Shown here piece by piece: positions 32,854 to 45,939 of a DNA stretch of 64,000 bases. This stretch comes from Capitulum mitella (Eukaryota > Arthropoda > Thecostraca > Pollicipedomorpha > Pollicipedidae): assembly GCA_030062745.1 (NCBI GenBank), contig CP099848.1, forward strand, positions 15,549,081-15,613,080, given 5' to 3'. Every line of letters begins with the position of its first letter. Within the stretch, counting starts at the first letter, position 1. The position numbers and the translations under genes are program-made. The notes beneath the pieces were generated by a model, which did not search any database, was not told the DNA's origin, and saw only the letters and a list, made by a program, of their open reading frames with translations.

Positions 32854-33003
32854 ATGCCCAACCCGACCATGTTCAAGCTGGGCAGTGCCCGCACCGACGG
32901 CAACCCCATCCACAACATGTACGAAATGGGCAAGCAGGTGGCGGCCGCCGGCCCCGAGATGGTCTGGCGCATCCACGAGGGACATCGCAAGAACGACGGC
33001 AAG
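32854..33003 (+). CDS. First coding exon of a SCY1-like pseudokinase (SCYL2-like)
   Basis: ATG at 32854 opens 50 codons ending in GGCAAG followed by GTGGGT, a good donor, with the intron in phase 0. The peptide begins MPNPTMFKLGSARTDGNPIH and continues YEMGKQVAAAGPEMVWRIHE, then a basic KNDGK end. The pattern NP(V/I)..(F/Y)E(V/M)G..(A/S)(A/G)G..(V/A)W(K/R)I..G..K matches the start of the pseudokinase domain of SCYL2, which works with clathrin-coated vesicles in endosome/trans-Golgi traffic. The usual upstream M-x-x-L-N-K-L segment is replaced by MPNPTMFKLGSARTDG, so another SCY1-like or kinase-like member is possible. The upstream CpG-rich block fits a promoter. I cannot find the next exon in the rest of the window, so the first intron would exceed 31 kb, or the exon is an isolated duplicate. 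Confidence 0.55.
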
Positions 33004-34799
33004 GTGGGTGCTCGCGACTGCCGGCCTCCAGAGGGACGTCGACCGCACCATGGGAGCGCCAGGCGAAGTGGTCGTGGTGCTTGGCGTTCCGTTCCGTCGT
33101 CTGAACTGCATTACAGTTTGAATCGATTTGTGGGCGGGTTGTTATTGATAGCCACTTTCTAGATGCCCTCGACGGGCCCAGAGGAATGGAGAAGACGGTG
33201 CGATTTCTAATGTCGTTTATTGAAGACATAACATATTTGCCTTTCACAACCGTAGATCGTCCTAAAAAATGGCGTACTATTAGCTGAGATCTTTCTCCAT
33301 TTAGTATGACATGGGGTGAAGCATGCGCCTTATTTTGTCTCGTGCCTGAAACAAAGAGCTGTTATTTCTGAACTGTCCCACCTCAACGCTGCAAACTTGT
33401 CGGTGTCGAAAGCCTATCAGTCCCTACGTGACGTGGTACTGCAGTCACTGGGAATGTTCATACACAACCCTCAATCACTGAAGAAAACTTTGTTACTAAA
33501 AACATTGTAATTGCTACCTGCAGCAAGGACAAAATGTGTTTGTAATGGTATCCTCAGGGAACTGGTGGAGCTTCAATGGCAATTTTAGATGCGTTTTTTT
33601 CTCAACAAATTTTGAAGATTTCTGACGTTATTTGCGATCGAGGCCTTTGAAGCAGAGGTTTACATGCGGCGCCCAGCCGTGCGGCCGGCTGTAGTCCATG
33701 GCCAACGCGGCGGGGTGGGTGCAAAAACCCAGCAAAGCATGGCTGCGGCTGTGGCCATGGCTGTTGTGTGGCTAAGGATAGCACACAAAATGTAGCAGAT
33801 GTTTCTATATTCTAAACTTTACTTGGCACTTTCTACCATACCTAGTATGTAATTACAACATCCTATGACTTGAAATACCAAACACAAACACCATATATGT
33901 CATAACTCATTATTTTCGCAACTTATTTGAGAAACAGGAAAGCCGTAATGCAGCTGATGCACGGGGTAAGCAATCAGCTACGAACAGCATGAAATGGATA
34001 GGCACAAACTAGCTATTTCACTCTATTAATGAACAAGCTGCATTCTCACCAGATCCTGAAAAGTACTTTTAAGCTTCATTCCTTTGACTGAGGTTTGGGT
34101 AGATACCTATGTAGTTACTTCTGTGAAGCTAAACAAATTCCAGACTTCATCTACATAGGTATCTTTGCACTGCAGTGCAATACGTTGCAGAGGGAAGGAT
34201 GGCCTTGATCCAACTTGCCTAGTGCCTACCAGCTATTTACTTGGCAAAACATCAGGATCTCAGTCCCATAGGGCAAGTAGGTAAGTGTCCCAGCTACCTC
34301 GGTAGGCATGTAGTTAGCCTATTCCTAAGCCCTATACGTACCTGTTGCCTAAGAATGCGACGCAGTCCGTTTTTTGCGTTACGCTTGCAACAGACGCGCA
34401 AAATCTAAATCTTTGCTTCCAACTTTTGAAAGTATCCCTTTTAAGGCGTAGAAACATGTTTAAATCGGTAGCTGAGGCCTTTTAATCCTTAACATTTATG
34501 GAACACAAAGCAATGGAGCAAAATAGCTACCGGTTATATTATACAAGATGGTGATTATATTATACAAGATTTCTATGATTAAACTATCAAGTATTTCAGT
34601 CATTAACTGCGATAAAGCGCAAGCCACGTCTTTCATAGAGCTTCCATATCGTTTTAACAGACATTCAAACCGTATCTGCGGCATTTACGGAAACTTGTTA
34701 ACCTTTGCAACAGAAGCATGACACAGTCGTGCGGCAGTCCTCGCAGGGGTTGGACACAGCCCGCTCCGCTGCCAGGTCGATAGGGTCGACACGAACACT
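33004..34799. other. Presumed intron 1 of the SCYL2-like gene, proximal part
   Basis: No exon seen. At 34098-34160 GATACCTATGTAG and CTACATAGGTATC form a 13-bp inverted repeat about 40 bp apart, probably a tiny MITE. The whole rest of the window may be intronic if the gene is intact. Confidence 0.35.
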
Positions 34800-34945
34800 T
34801 AGCCTCTTGTCCACACTTCGACTTTGCGCTTCCTGATAGTTTTTTCTACGCTTCCACGTTTATTTCTGCGATCCACAAACTTTTCTGGTAGGCCTACTCT
34901 CCACTTCAATTTTTCTTTTCCGAACTGTTCTCTGACTTCTCCGTG

Positions 34946-36579
34946 ATGGGCAAGCGAGGGAAACTGAAGAAAAACGACACTGACTCTACATGCTCGAACT
35001 CGGACTCTGATGTCAGCCCCTCTGCAGACATCGACATTGGTGTTTGCAGAGGTGTACCGGACAGGACGATTCACACACAGAAAGATAACCACGTCTTGAA
35101 CCCGGAACAGACCTCTACACACGAACACACTTCGTCTGACACGATATTGGATACTGACCTTCGCACGAACTCTGTCACTGCTCAGGACCGCACCATTTTT
35201 AAACACACTGACTCCTGACGTTCTTGTGACCTTGACCTGCCCCTGACTGCGCCCGGGTCCCACGGCCCTGGCAGCGTGCCAGGACCGGCCCGGCTGGAAT
35301 GGTCGAAGGGCTTATTCCGACCCGCGCAAGCAACCAGGGCAAACGACATGTACGCTGTGGCAGAGGATACCGTCGGGGCAGCACGCGGGCAGATGCACGG
35401 GACACCATGCCCGGTTCGAGAGCCCTACCTGGACCCGCTCGGGTCATACGTAGTAGTGAAAACTACCGACTCGAATACAAACTTTCAGAAAATCAACGTC
35501 TGGGCACCTTCAAAACAGACAGAAGCAATCTGTGGTCCAAACATTCGGCTCCACATCCAACCACCTCGCGATGGCTCTCTCATCATCAAAACAAACAACC
35601 GCCACCAAACAAAAATGCTTCTCAAACAGACTACTTTCTGTACTAAGGCAGTGACGGTCACCCTTCACCCCACTCGAAACTCGTGCAAGGGAACTGTGTT
35701 TGCACCTGAACTCCGCTTCATGTCTGAAGCGGAGATTCAACACGAACTGAGGGACGAGCTGGTCAGCTACGTCCGTCGACTGACCACCTTCAGGGACGGA
35801 CAGCGTCAGGACACCAGTCTTCTTGTCCTCACGTTCGACACTCCCAGTCTCCCTCCGAAGCTCCACGCAAGCTACCTCTGCTTCGAAGTGCGCCCATTCA
35901 TCCCCAACCCTCTACGCTGTTTCAACTGCCAGAGATTTGGTCATGGCTCCCGTAAATGCAGACAAACTGCTCGTTGCGCTCGCTGTGGTGATGCTGCGCA
36001 TGAGGGCTCCCTGTGCTCCAAACCCGCTAGGTGCATCTCTTGCTACTCTTCCGATCACGCCACAAGTTCGGAGAATTGTCCCGTCTGGCTGACAGAAAAG
36101 CGCATTATGAGCTTATGGCAAAAACGAACATTTCATATCCCGAAGCACGACGTCAGGTACAATCAGAGAAAAACCAAACTCAAAAGATATATGCTCAAGT
36201 CACATCAAAAAGCACCACCTCTTCGTCTTCTCAGACTGATGACATCCCACAGCTTCCTCCACTTCAGCTCCTAAAGCCTGTATATCACGAACCTAGTTCT
36301 GTCCGCTCTCAGTCCAGTGAGAAGCACACAGTGACTGAAACACAAAAGGCTGGTGCAAAACAAAACTGCGAGAGGGGCACCCCCGCAACTCCTGGGCAAT
36401 TTGTCCCCAGGAGATCGCTACAGCCTACGCTCCGGTCACATTCACCCGCACACCACCCTGGTGCTGAGGCTCTACCGCGGACTCCGCGTACGGACAATCA
36501 ACCTCCATCGCCCCGATCCGGCCCCAGTCGACCCCGGGGCCGCTCATTCAGCCATGGTAGGACGCAGCAGGGGTCATAG
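34946..36579 (+). pseudogene. LINE B ORF1 (zinc-knuckle protein)
   Basis: ATG at 34946 gives MGKRGKLKKNDTDSTC, a basic then Ser/Asp-rich N-terminus. One in-frame TGA (35216-35218) interrupts it, after which the same frame stays open to 36274. A central region (SYVVVKTTDSNTNFQKI; GSLIIKTNNRHQTKMLL) leads to three knuckles: CFNCQRFGHGSRKC, CARCGDAAHEGSLC and CISCYSSDHATSSENC. A one-base loss near 36108 shifts the frame. The next frame continues ELMAKTNISYPEARRQV and a Ser/Pro/Arg-rich tail to the stop at 36579. In this family the protein binds LINE RNA and accompanies ORF2. Confidence 0.8.
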
Positions 36580-36666
36580 GCCCTTTCAGGGATTCAGAGC
36601 ATCTTTAACTAAATCACACCCAATGCCACTACTTTCCCAGAGCCAAGGTTCTACACAACATTATTA

Positions 36667-39400
36667 ATGACTATTCTTCAGTGGAACTGTCGTGGTTTAA
36701 CTAGCAAATGGGCCGAAATCAAACCTTTACTGATGTTTCGTTCTTCTAATATTACATGTTTACAGGATTCACATTTCCTCACAGACGACCCGTACGACTT
36801 CCGTCTACCAGGATACTCTATGTTCATAAAATGTGATGACGTGCACAGACGCCATGGTGGAGCTGCCATATACATTTCTAACAAAATACCTCACAGAGAG
36901 TTATTGGTTCAAACATATCTACAAGCAGCCGCCTGCACGGCTCTCATTCCAAACCGCCGTATCAATGTATGTTCACTATATCTCCCTCCAGGCGTACCTA
37001 TTTGTCTTCAAGATCTACAAAACCTCACTGATCAGCTCCCACCGCCATTCATATTGTGTTCGGAAGCCAACAGCAAACATTTTTTATGGGGTTCTGGCCG
37101 ATGCGACAGAGGAGGACTAGTCTTTGAACAACTCATTAGAATCAACGCTTTACATGTCTTGAACAACGGCTCCCCGACAAGGCTGGATGAATTCTCTGGA
37201 CTGGTCTCACACATTGATATTTCACTATGTTCTAGCGAATTAGCTCTTTTCCTTTCATGGAAAACTGAAAACGACCCTCTTTCTAGCGACTACTTTCCGA
37301 TAACAATTAAATACGTAGACGGTGCAACCCAAACAACACATTCCCAATTCGATGCTCCAGCAGGGTGGAGCATTAAAAAAGCTGACTGGGACTCCTTCCG
37401 AGCCCAGTGTCAAATCGTCACAGAATTCACTGATGTTGACTCCGCCTGCATAAAAGTAACGCAATCAAGTATTTCCGCTGCGTGCGCCCATATCCCAACG
37501 ACCAAGCCACAAGGGAAATACAGGTGCCCATGGTGGCCTGACGCCTGTAGACAGGCAACAGACAGGCAATGTAGACAGCGCGAAAAAGAGCATTAAATCG
37601 TTTCCGTCGAAACAGAGAAAACCCAGGCACTCTCCTTGACTACAAAAAGGAAAAAGCCAAAGCTAGACGAACTATTTGAGCAGCTAAGCGGTCCAGTTGA
37701 CTACAGCTCCTGAGTAAATTCACCACCTCCACACCCGTGCACACATTATGGGATACTGTTCGAAGTTTCATACACAAAAGGAGCTTCCAGCTTCCTCTTC
37801 CGGTTCTCAGAATCCAAGAAATCCAGGTAGATAACCCGAAAGAGGTGGCAATCACCTCGGTCAATTTTACTCCCAACTGTCGTCCTCCACAAACCTTGAT
37901 CCAGGATTTCATACCCAAGACAGTCTTATGACACACAACATGCCGGACATGAATCTCGATTCAAACAACTCAGATCCATGCAACAATACTTTCTCTTTGC
38001 ACGAACTGAACTCATCCATAAATTCATCCGGTTCAACATCTGGCTGGTCCGGATGTCATTCACTATGAATTTCTCAAGCAGCTTGACGACACCCAAAGAA
38101 GCAGACTCTTTGCTTTCTTAAATTATGTGTGGACACAGCACAGAATCCCCACGACTTGGAAGCACGCTTTTGTGGTTCCTCTTTTAAAACCGCGAAAACC
38201 TACAGACGCACCTGAGTCCTACCGACCAATTCAACTTCTTGTTTATGCAAAATCATGGAAGGAATGGTGAACTCCAGGATTTTGTGGCACGCCGAAAAAT
38301 TCCAAATTCTGTCGAAATACCAATGTGCTTTTCGCCCTGGGCGAACCACAGTTGACCATGTACTTCGCCTTAAATCTGACATACGCGGCGGCTTCTTCGC
38401 AGGAAAGTTTACCGTGGCAATTTTTCTCGACGTTAAGTACGCCTATAATATGGTGTCCCGAGCAGGTCTTACAAAACTTCATCACATAGGTTTCCGTGGA
38501 CACTTCATGCATTTTATAAATTCTTATCTCAGCGGCCGGACACTACAAGTTAAAAGCGGAACCCTCTCGGACTCCTTCCCCCTAGACAATGGTGTGGTCC
38601 AGGGCGGGGTCATTTCTGCTCTGCTTTTTCTTTTCATGATTAATGATCTCTTTGACGATTGTCCAGCTGGTGTATCTCACGCACTGTACGCAGATGACTG
38701 TGCTCTGTGGGCAACCGGAAAAAAACCTGCGGTTGATTTTTCAGACTCTCCAATCTGCTCTTTCCCGAATCGAAGACTGGGCCAAAAAAGGGGGTTTCTC
38801 ATTCTCCACACCGAAATCGAAAGCAATCCTTTTCAAAAAATACATAAGAAACGAGCAGTGCAGACCTCCGACAGATCTCCTCAATGGGCAGCCCATCGAA
38901 TTCGTGGAAAACTTCAAATTTCTAGCAGTACACCTGGACACCAAGTTAAATTTCACCACTCACATACAATATCTTAAGGCAAGAGTGATGAAAAGAATTC
39001 TTTTCCTTAAATGCATAGCTGGTTCGGGCCTCGGGGCAGATAGAAAAACTATTCTTCGTACGTACTTCGTACTGATCAGACCAATTCTGGAATATGGCGC
39101 ACAAGTCTTCGACCACTCGTCAAGGGCCCTTCAGTTTTAGAGACGACACAAAACGATTGCCTGAGAATCGCACTGGGCGTTCTGCAAATCTCACCGATTG
39201 AGAGTCTCAGAGTTGAGGCTAACGTGCCACCACTGTCGCTGAGGAGGTGGGAGATGACCACACGGCATTTCCTACGGATTCTAAGCGACCGAGAACACCC
39301 TTGCTACCATCTGAAACACTTTATGGAATACCTCAGACACATGGACGAACAAAGAATTTATCGACTCTGTGGTTTTCCTCTGTCACTACGTTTTCAGTAG
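36667..39400 (+). pseudogene. LINE B ORF2 (endonuclease plus reverse transcriptase)
   Basis: ATG at 36667 gives MTILQWNCRGLTSKWAEIKP, the usual endonuclease start. Several catalytic positions are changed: QDSH for QETH, SEANSKH for (G/S)DFNAH, and SDYFP for SDHFP. The first frame ends at 37596. The linker (37600-38230) is broken by stops and shifts but remains readable. The reverse transcriptase covers about 38160-39140: FRPGRTTVDHVL, AIFLDVKYAYNMV, VVQGGVISALLF (usual PQGS changed) and an intact YADD in HALYADDCALW. A one-base slip in an A run near 38718-38724 shifts the frame, after which IEDWAKKGGFSFSTPKSKA and the thumb region follow. C-terminal fragments run to a TAG at 39398-39400. The substitutions argue the enzyme is dead independent of the breaks. 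Confidence 0.8.
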
Positions 39401-41279
39401 TCTGTAGTCTGCAGAGACATAGACTTCTTGGTGCCGACCATCATGAGCAGAATTCACAGTAGCCACCCTCCTTAGACCATCTCGCAGGTCAGTTTCCAAA
39501 TGCTCACCTCGCAGAATGCAATATTATGCAATAAATAGTCAAAAATAACAAATTCCCGTAGGCGCATCCAATTGCCAGAAAAACTGGGTAGCTCCCTACA
39601 TGGTAAATTGATTTAATTTCTCAGGAATAAGGGGAAATGAAACATCCATTTTTACATCGTCCTGGAGCCGCATTTGATCTTTATTTTCACTGAAGTATAT
39701 GGCATTTGGCCTCAACGTATGTGGAACTAACAAAACCAGTCACACAGATTCAGATGTCATTTAGGCCACCTGATGTGCACCCTAAAACTGATGCTTGGAG
39801 ACGCCCCCGGCAACGTATATAAGTGGATTATACGCGTAAATTGGGATAAATATGTTTGTCACACGTTAACTTTGTTTTATTCATGCAGTGAGTCATGCAT
39901 TCCTCGGAATAAGAACATATTTTACCTGCCCTTTTTACATGTCCCTGGATCCGCCAATGGCCAACACTTTTATTACAAATGCTTGAAAGCGTGCAAATTA
40001 CAAACATTTCGATTATTTGATCTGTCTATGACATTACAAAGGACATCAATATAGTACATGACCACTTCGATGTGCGAGATCTCTAGAAAGGGCGATATTT
40101 CGCAAACATTCTTCCCATAAAGGTTTTCTGGAACTGTCTGTTAAGGAGGCAAATTTTTGGAATTATGCCACAAGAGCTAAAAACATTTTTGGAAGAGCCA
40201 GTTAAGTTTCATGAAGCAGTTCCCAAAATTCCGGGAATAACGAACGAAAAACGGGGCAGGGGCAAAATCTGCATCCTCCAGCACGGATATTATAATATAT
40301 ATTATACTACATTTGTATATACATGTATGTATATACGTATATGTATATATTAGGGGTACCAACTTCAGCTTTTAGGGTGTCCGGGTCCACAAGCACAAAG
40401 ACAACTCTGAACACAAAACACACACGCGCACACACATACACAAGAACAAGGAAAATCATTCCTGGTGTGTGTATGTGCGTGGTGTTTAGGTGTTTGTTTG
40501 TTTGCATTTTTTGCACTATGAGGATGTCCCACTGGCCAAAACGGACTTGGTTTAGCACCCTCAGTCGTCCTAGTTGAAGACTTTTACGCTGACTTCTAAA
40601 TGCTGATCTGGCCCAATACAAAAGTGCGGCGTATCAAACCGGCGTGCCCGGATACGCGGCTTTTCTATAGTAGAGAAGGCACGCGCTTTGAGCTTCCTTG
40701 TCCATGATATACGCAAACAGTGGCCACCACCACCTTTTAATCTGAAGAAGATTCGATAGCGGCCGATAGTTCATCAAAACAGTAAACGGTACCGTGTTGT
40801 CATTTCATCTTCTTGCGCTTTTCGCACCACCCGCCAACTCACGTATGGGTGGATGTGTTCCCAAATGGACATCACTGACATGGAAGTGTTGGCTGGATCG
40901 CATTATACATGTCCACATGTCCTCATCGTTTTACCCCAGCACAGTGGGTACTTCACAGCATGGGTGAAACTTGAACACGCGCACTAGAAGGGGGGAAATC
41001 TCGAGAACGGATGGGAGCTGGTCACTGTTGTTGTTGCTCTGTGGCATGGCAATTCAATAACTTGTCGATTGACGCAAGAAATCAAAAATTGGCGCTTAAT
41101 TTTGGAAGCTTCGAGCATTTAAAGTCGTAAACAAACATAACGAAAATAGCGATTGGCGCAGATATATGAGAACTTTGCGAGAGGACTGGCGCTATAAAAG
41201 AGATCACCATTTGAGCATCACAAGCCGACATCATTCGGGGATAACAGATGGATGTACCATGACCAAAGCCAAAGTCAGT

Positions 41280-41960
41280 ACATGTCAGGGTCATCAAAAG
41301 CCAGGGTCAGGTGGTTTGTGACCTGATCTAGGTTTTCTTTGCAATCTGTCGATTTATATGGAATGTTTTCAAAGAATCCGATGAAAAGACGTCTGCTCAA
41401 ATTGATATGCTTGTATATACAAACGTAGAATTTTAACGTTTTACGGCAATCAAATCATGCAATTGGATCCATTATAAGGAAATACCTTTAGTGCAAAAAG
41501 CTGACATAGGACTAACTTTGGGTCAAAATTCCATCCAAGGTCAATGACCCCACTTCACTTCCTTTAACTTTACCGAGGCGAATGAATGTTGGAAGTGGCA
41601 AAATGTCCCAGTGTTGGCTATCTTCACTGAAAATACGTTAAATGATACGTTCAGCCCCCATATTTACACTCAAGTTACCCCAGTCCCTCGCGTTTCTCGA
41701 AATCTGACCTGCCAAAAAAACAAAAAAACGACATCATAGGCCAGTGACCTCACATGACTTTGTCCCAAACCTTCACTGAAGACGCCAAGCAAACGGAAAT
41801 TGTGGTATTCCATGATCTAGAACTCTGACACGCGCCCTTTTCCTTTTTCGTCCTAAAAGCCGTCCGGAAGGGCCTGTGCGGGCCGAAAACATGTCCAGAA
41901 TTGACCTTTTCGACTTCATTTGACCTCAAAGATATTAACCTAGGGTCATGAAAACTGTAT
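41280..41960. repeat. AGGTCA-rich sequence, possible TTAA-type element relic
   Basis: Contains GTCAGGTGG, GTGACCTGATCTAGG, GGTCAATGACCCCACTTCAC, CCAGTGACCTCACATGAC and TTTGACCTCAAAG. The density resembles that of the defined TTAA elements downstream, but no ends were found. Confidence 0.35.
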
Positions 41961-42299
41961 ACAATGTGTCTCTTTGTAATCCTACCCTATCCTTAAAATT
42001 TCGTATCTGTAACTCTTTCCATTTCCGAGATGGGGGGGGGAACACAAAAGTGGCCCCTTCAGGTGCGCGTTAGCCCACGAAATCCCCTTGCACTGCGCGT
42101 GTTTATGTAAGCAGGGGATGCAGGTACACCGTCAACTTTACGAAAATTCAACATGACGCCTGTGGCGTTGCATGGGAAGGATTAAACTTACCTACTGCGT
42201 GTGTCCCCAATAATTTGGGAAAAGTCCCGCTCCTGTTTCACAGACACCTCAACAGCCAGCATTTTCCCATGGGAAGGAGTATGGATTACATGCACTTCG

Positions 42300-42620
42300 A
42301 GGAACCCCCATGGCTTCCTCAAGCGCTCCGGAAATCATTCTAAAGCACCCTACGAAACCTCCTCAAAGGGCTTCCGAGACACCTCCGAAAACGTCTCCGA
42401 GGCCTCTCTGAACACGAGAAGGCTCCGAGAGACTTCTCTAAAAGGCCTCCGAGACCTTTCTCAAGAGGCCTTTGGGGCTTTCCCCAAGGAGCCTGACTCT
42501 TCCCAGAGCGGACCCCTGACTCCTCCCAAAGCGGACTCCAAAGAATTCCCGAGGAGCTTCAGGGGCAGCTAAAACGGCCTGCTAGGCCTCGCGGAGAGAC
42601 TTCGAGACGTTCCCTTGGGA
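42300..42620. repeat. Degenerate CTCCGAGACC-type minisatellite
   Basis: CTCCGAGACCTTTCTC, CTCCGAGAGACTTCTC, TTCCGAGACACCTCC and similar words recur irregularly every 20-30 bp over about 320 bp. The open plus-strand frame across it is low-complexity and probably not a gene. Confidence 0.6.
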
Positions 42621-43836
42621 AATTACTCAAAGACTCCTTCGGAGGTCAGAATCCACCCTCAGGAGTCACAACTGACTCTTCTCTTGTCGCTATCAACGTG
42701 GGGAAGTGAACGCCTTCGGATTCCCCGTGATGGGGTCTGCGGGGCCTATAAGGAGGGGAAGGTATGGCGAAGGATCCACTCCATCCCCTTTTCCCCACTT
42801 GGCTAGGTCGCTGATCATAGGTCATGAGAAAGCATTTAAAGAAAGCGCGAAATGCCACTACACATAATACATGGGCTCCTAAAAGAACATACAGTTCACA
42901 TGGAGCCATCTGCGCTTGGCGTCCTAGAATTGGGCGCAGATAAAGAATGCTAATTTTTGGGAGATCCGTTATGACCAAAACACCGGATTTTCTTTCTGGT
43001 TCGTCCATCAGTTAAAGACCAACGTGGTGATGAAGCGTAGAGCGTAAATTTTGATATGATTTTATTGTTATAGCTTTTCGCAGGCTTTCCGTATGAAATG
43101 TGCTAAAAAAATTATTCCGTAACTATGACTGTTATTAAAGACTGTTATTTTTGACGTCTTATTTATGGAGCGCCGGTCATAATTGGGCTGTCATGTTCCA
43201 GAACCATTCGTTGGAATGTGAGATATAAAATATCATAATTGTACAAACAGTTTTAGATTTCGCCATCTAACTAGTAGTAACACCATAAACGGATGCCACT
43301 AGCGTAAGAACTTTGGTACTCATTTTCTTTTAAATCCATATACCTTAAGCAGAAACTCGGAATCGTACTACGGAACTATGGAACCAAGAAGACGTACGCT
43401 GAGGTAGTGCATGCTGTTTTGAAAGAATGGAAACATTCATCCCAAACAAATCTGCCCGTTGTTCCTTGCCATGGTCTCTTGTGTCCTCGATTTGTCGGGT
43501 ATAACTGTGATGTTTGTCACACAAAAGATAAAAGCGTTGTGGAAAAGATAATTAGAATCAGGTATCACGTTCAGATCATCAGAATGAAATGCAGTTCTGA
43601 ATAAAACATTTCAAAATGGCCACAGCATGTTTTGCCTTTCTTCGGATCTGATAGGGAGCAAACAACAACCTGCCCATCCTGACTTTCTCTGTGGCAGTGC
43701 CGCTAATCATGGTTCGTGGAACGTGTGACGTGGCTCATTTGGGCGCCTCGGTCGCTCAGAATCCCCACCTGTATGTGACCGGAGAATGTGAGAAATTTGG
43801 GTTTCATGTGAGCCTTATCAGCTTTAGAGGTCTGGC

Positions 43837-45041
43837 TTAACCCTATTCCCGAAGGGCAGACGGTGTGGCCGATTCGCGGCAGGGGGAGGATTCGGCCCTC
43901 CTCACCACATCTCGAAAACTACACATCGGGTTTCATCGCAACAAACGGCAATCGATTTACCATGATGTCATCTACATTTGCGTAAAAAAGTTTTGAAAAT
44001 TTTGGAAGGGGTGATACAGGGGCAAAAACGTCAAAATAGAGGATATTTTTGGACTTTTTATAACTCCATTGTTTATGGACCGATTTGGATGACATTGGCA
44101 CGAATGAAGAGATCATGGATCGGGCTTTTACCATTGGTCCATACATTTCAATTTTGATAAAATTCATAGACGTTCATAGGGTCTCAAAAATGGAAGGATT
44201 AGTTTTCCGAAAAATGAATTAACAAAAAAGTTAAAAACACCTTTATAACTTTTTCTAGTCATACCATGCTGAGGAAGTATAAATTGTACTACATGGTTTG
44301 TAAAATGTTAACATAAGCGGTGCCAGCGTCGTGAAAAAGGGGAACTATCATGGTCACGTGCCCATCAGGTCGTATTACGACCTTTGACCTTCAGTGACTT
44401 CCAGTTACCTTAGAGTCACATGGAATGATCTTGAGTGCACCTCATATTGTTTAAAAACGTTGCCAATCATTTGGATTCACTCTGTTTCCAAAATTCCATT
44501 TTACAGCTGTTCTGATGTAGGGTACGTGCACTGATATTTCAGGTCATAGATCCGTGACCTGACCTGATATCAACCTAAAATTTGGCGCACAAGTAGAAGG
44601 TATCCTTCTACGTCATATATATTCCGGGTTTGACATTTGAAAAAATAGCGCCAAGATTATCATTATAAAACCAAATTTTGACCTTACCTTGATCTGACCT
44701 TGCGAAATGACCTTAGATTAATGAAATTATATTTGCGTGCTTGCCCAACTATTCAACTAAATACCATATAAAGTCTTAAGTTCTGCCTCAAAAACGCTAC
44801 TTTTTGCAACCATTTCTCTTTTACCCTCAACAGGGTCAAAAATGACCTGAGATGCCTCTCAAAAACATTGCTTGGTTCCCCTCCTCAGCAAGATAGAATT
44901 ACGAAATTTTGTAACAGTGCGTAGAACGAATAGATAGGAAGAGCCACCAAGTTTAGCGAAGCTGCGTCGAAAACCCTGGTATTGGTAAGCAAAAAACCCC
45001 GAGGGGCCGATTCAGTCTCCCCCTACTGGGAAAAAGGGATG
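43837..45041. mobile_element. TTAA element family 1, old copy (~1.2 kb)
   Basis: Begins TTAACCCTATTCCCGAAGGG and follows the order of motifs of 53609-54854: TCTCGAAAACTACACATCGG, the GTTTATGGACCGATTTGG stretch, GACCTTTGACCTTCAGTGAC, and GGTAAGCAAAAAACCCC. The right end is eroded (CTACTGGGAAAAAGGGAT for CCGGGAATAGGGTTAA). Confidence 0.7.
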
Positions 45042-45939
45042 AGCTATGAATCACTGAGAGCCGTTGAAGGTCTTTGGAAATCTTGAACATTCTGCGATAA
45101 ACTCAAGCAGTTTTGATGAAAAGAAAGATGCGCATGGTGTGGGATTGACGAGAAAAATGATTGTATTAACAAGCTATTAGAAACTGAACGATGCAACCAT
45201 CCCGTACCCAATAACGAGAATGATAATTACCATAAATCATGAATGGCACTACCTCGAAGGCACCCTCGAGAGCCGTGTTTCATTATCGTGAAAGTCTTCA
45301 GGCACGGCCAGCGGAACCTGCAAAGCCTCCACTGTATCTGGCCATGACAGTAATGATGTTTGTTAACGCTCCCAGCGCGGCGGGGTCATTATGGAATTGT
45401 TCACCACGCGAAAAACACAAAGAAACCCGGATGGATTTTCTTTGCTTCTCTTACCCAGCCTCCCGCAATCACCTTCAAATCAGTTAAGATATCTTCCCGG
45501 AGCACTGTAAATGTGAAACCGTTTAGCCATCGAGTACATGACAGAGTCTGCCAACAACAGGCATGCATTTCCTTCGCATACAGCGGAAGGCGAGTCTCGA
45601 AAGAGCCGTCCATGTGCTGTATCGGGTCAGTGCGGGGCCACTCGACCCGTTTCTATTGACTCCAGGCTGTTCTCAAAGCTGTTGTATTTTCTCGAGCCCT
45701 CCGGTATCCGGCTCCCGCAGGAGTGATTTTCTCTGCGTCACGGTGGACTTTGCTGGGACCTTAGGGGCGCTGTGAGACCCACAGAGCCAGGCGACGCCCC
45801 CCCTCACCCCCCTCCGCCGGTAATTCCCGGTGGCGTCTCGCCACCTTGATAACGGCTCGGGTCTGCCCTGAACCGGGGCGAGCCGCCCGACTGCCAATGA
45901 AGGCGGCGCCAGACGGCCGCCTGACGCCGACCGATGCCG
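45042..45939. other. Unassigned sequence
   Basis: No recognisable exon. GC content rises from about 45750. Confidence 0.35.

Larger units (their letters stand above)
34800..39555 (+). mobile_element. LINE B, nearly full length (I/Jockey group)
   Basis: One contiguous copy with ORF1 (34946-36579), ORF2 (36667-39400) and a short 3' tail with AATAAA at 39530-39535. No other element interrupts it. The few breaks (one stop and one frameshift in ORF1; several breaks in ORF2) indicate moderate age. Its proteins are clearly related to, but distinct from, LINE A. The 5' start and any target duplication are not resolved. Confidence 0.8.
39556..43836. other. Unassigned AT-rich sequence with simple repeats
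   Basis: No gene recognised. TA-rich tracts at 40285-40355, an AGGTCA-rich stretch at about 41280-41950 and a degenerate CTCCGAGACC-type repeat at 42300-42620 are the visible structures. Confidence 0.4.

Noticed and set aside
42201-42572. Plus-strand open frame of 123 residues
   Set aside because: It is the translation of a degenerate CTCCGAGACC-type repeat and has no domain.
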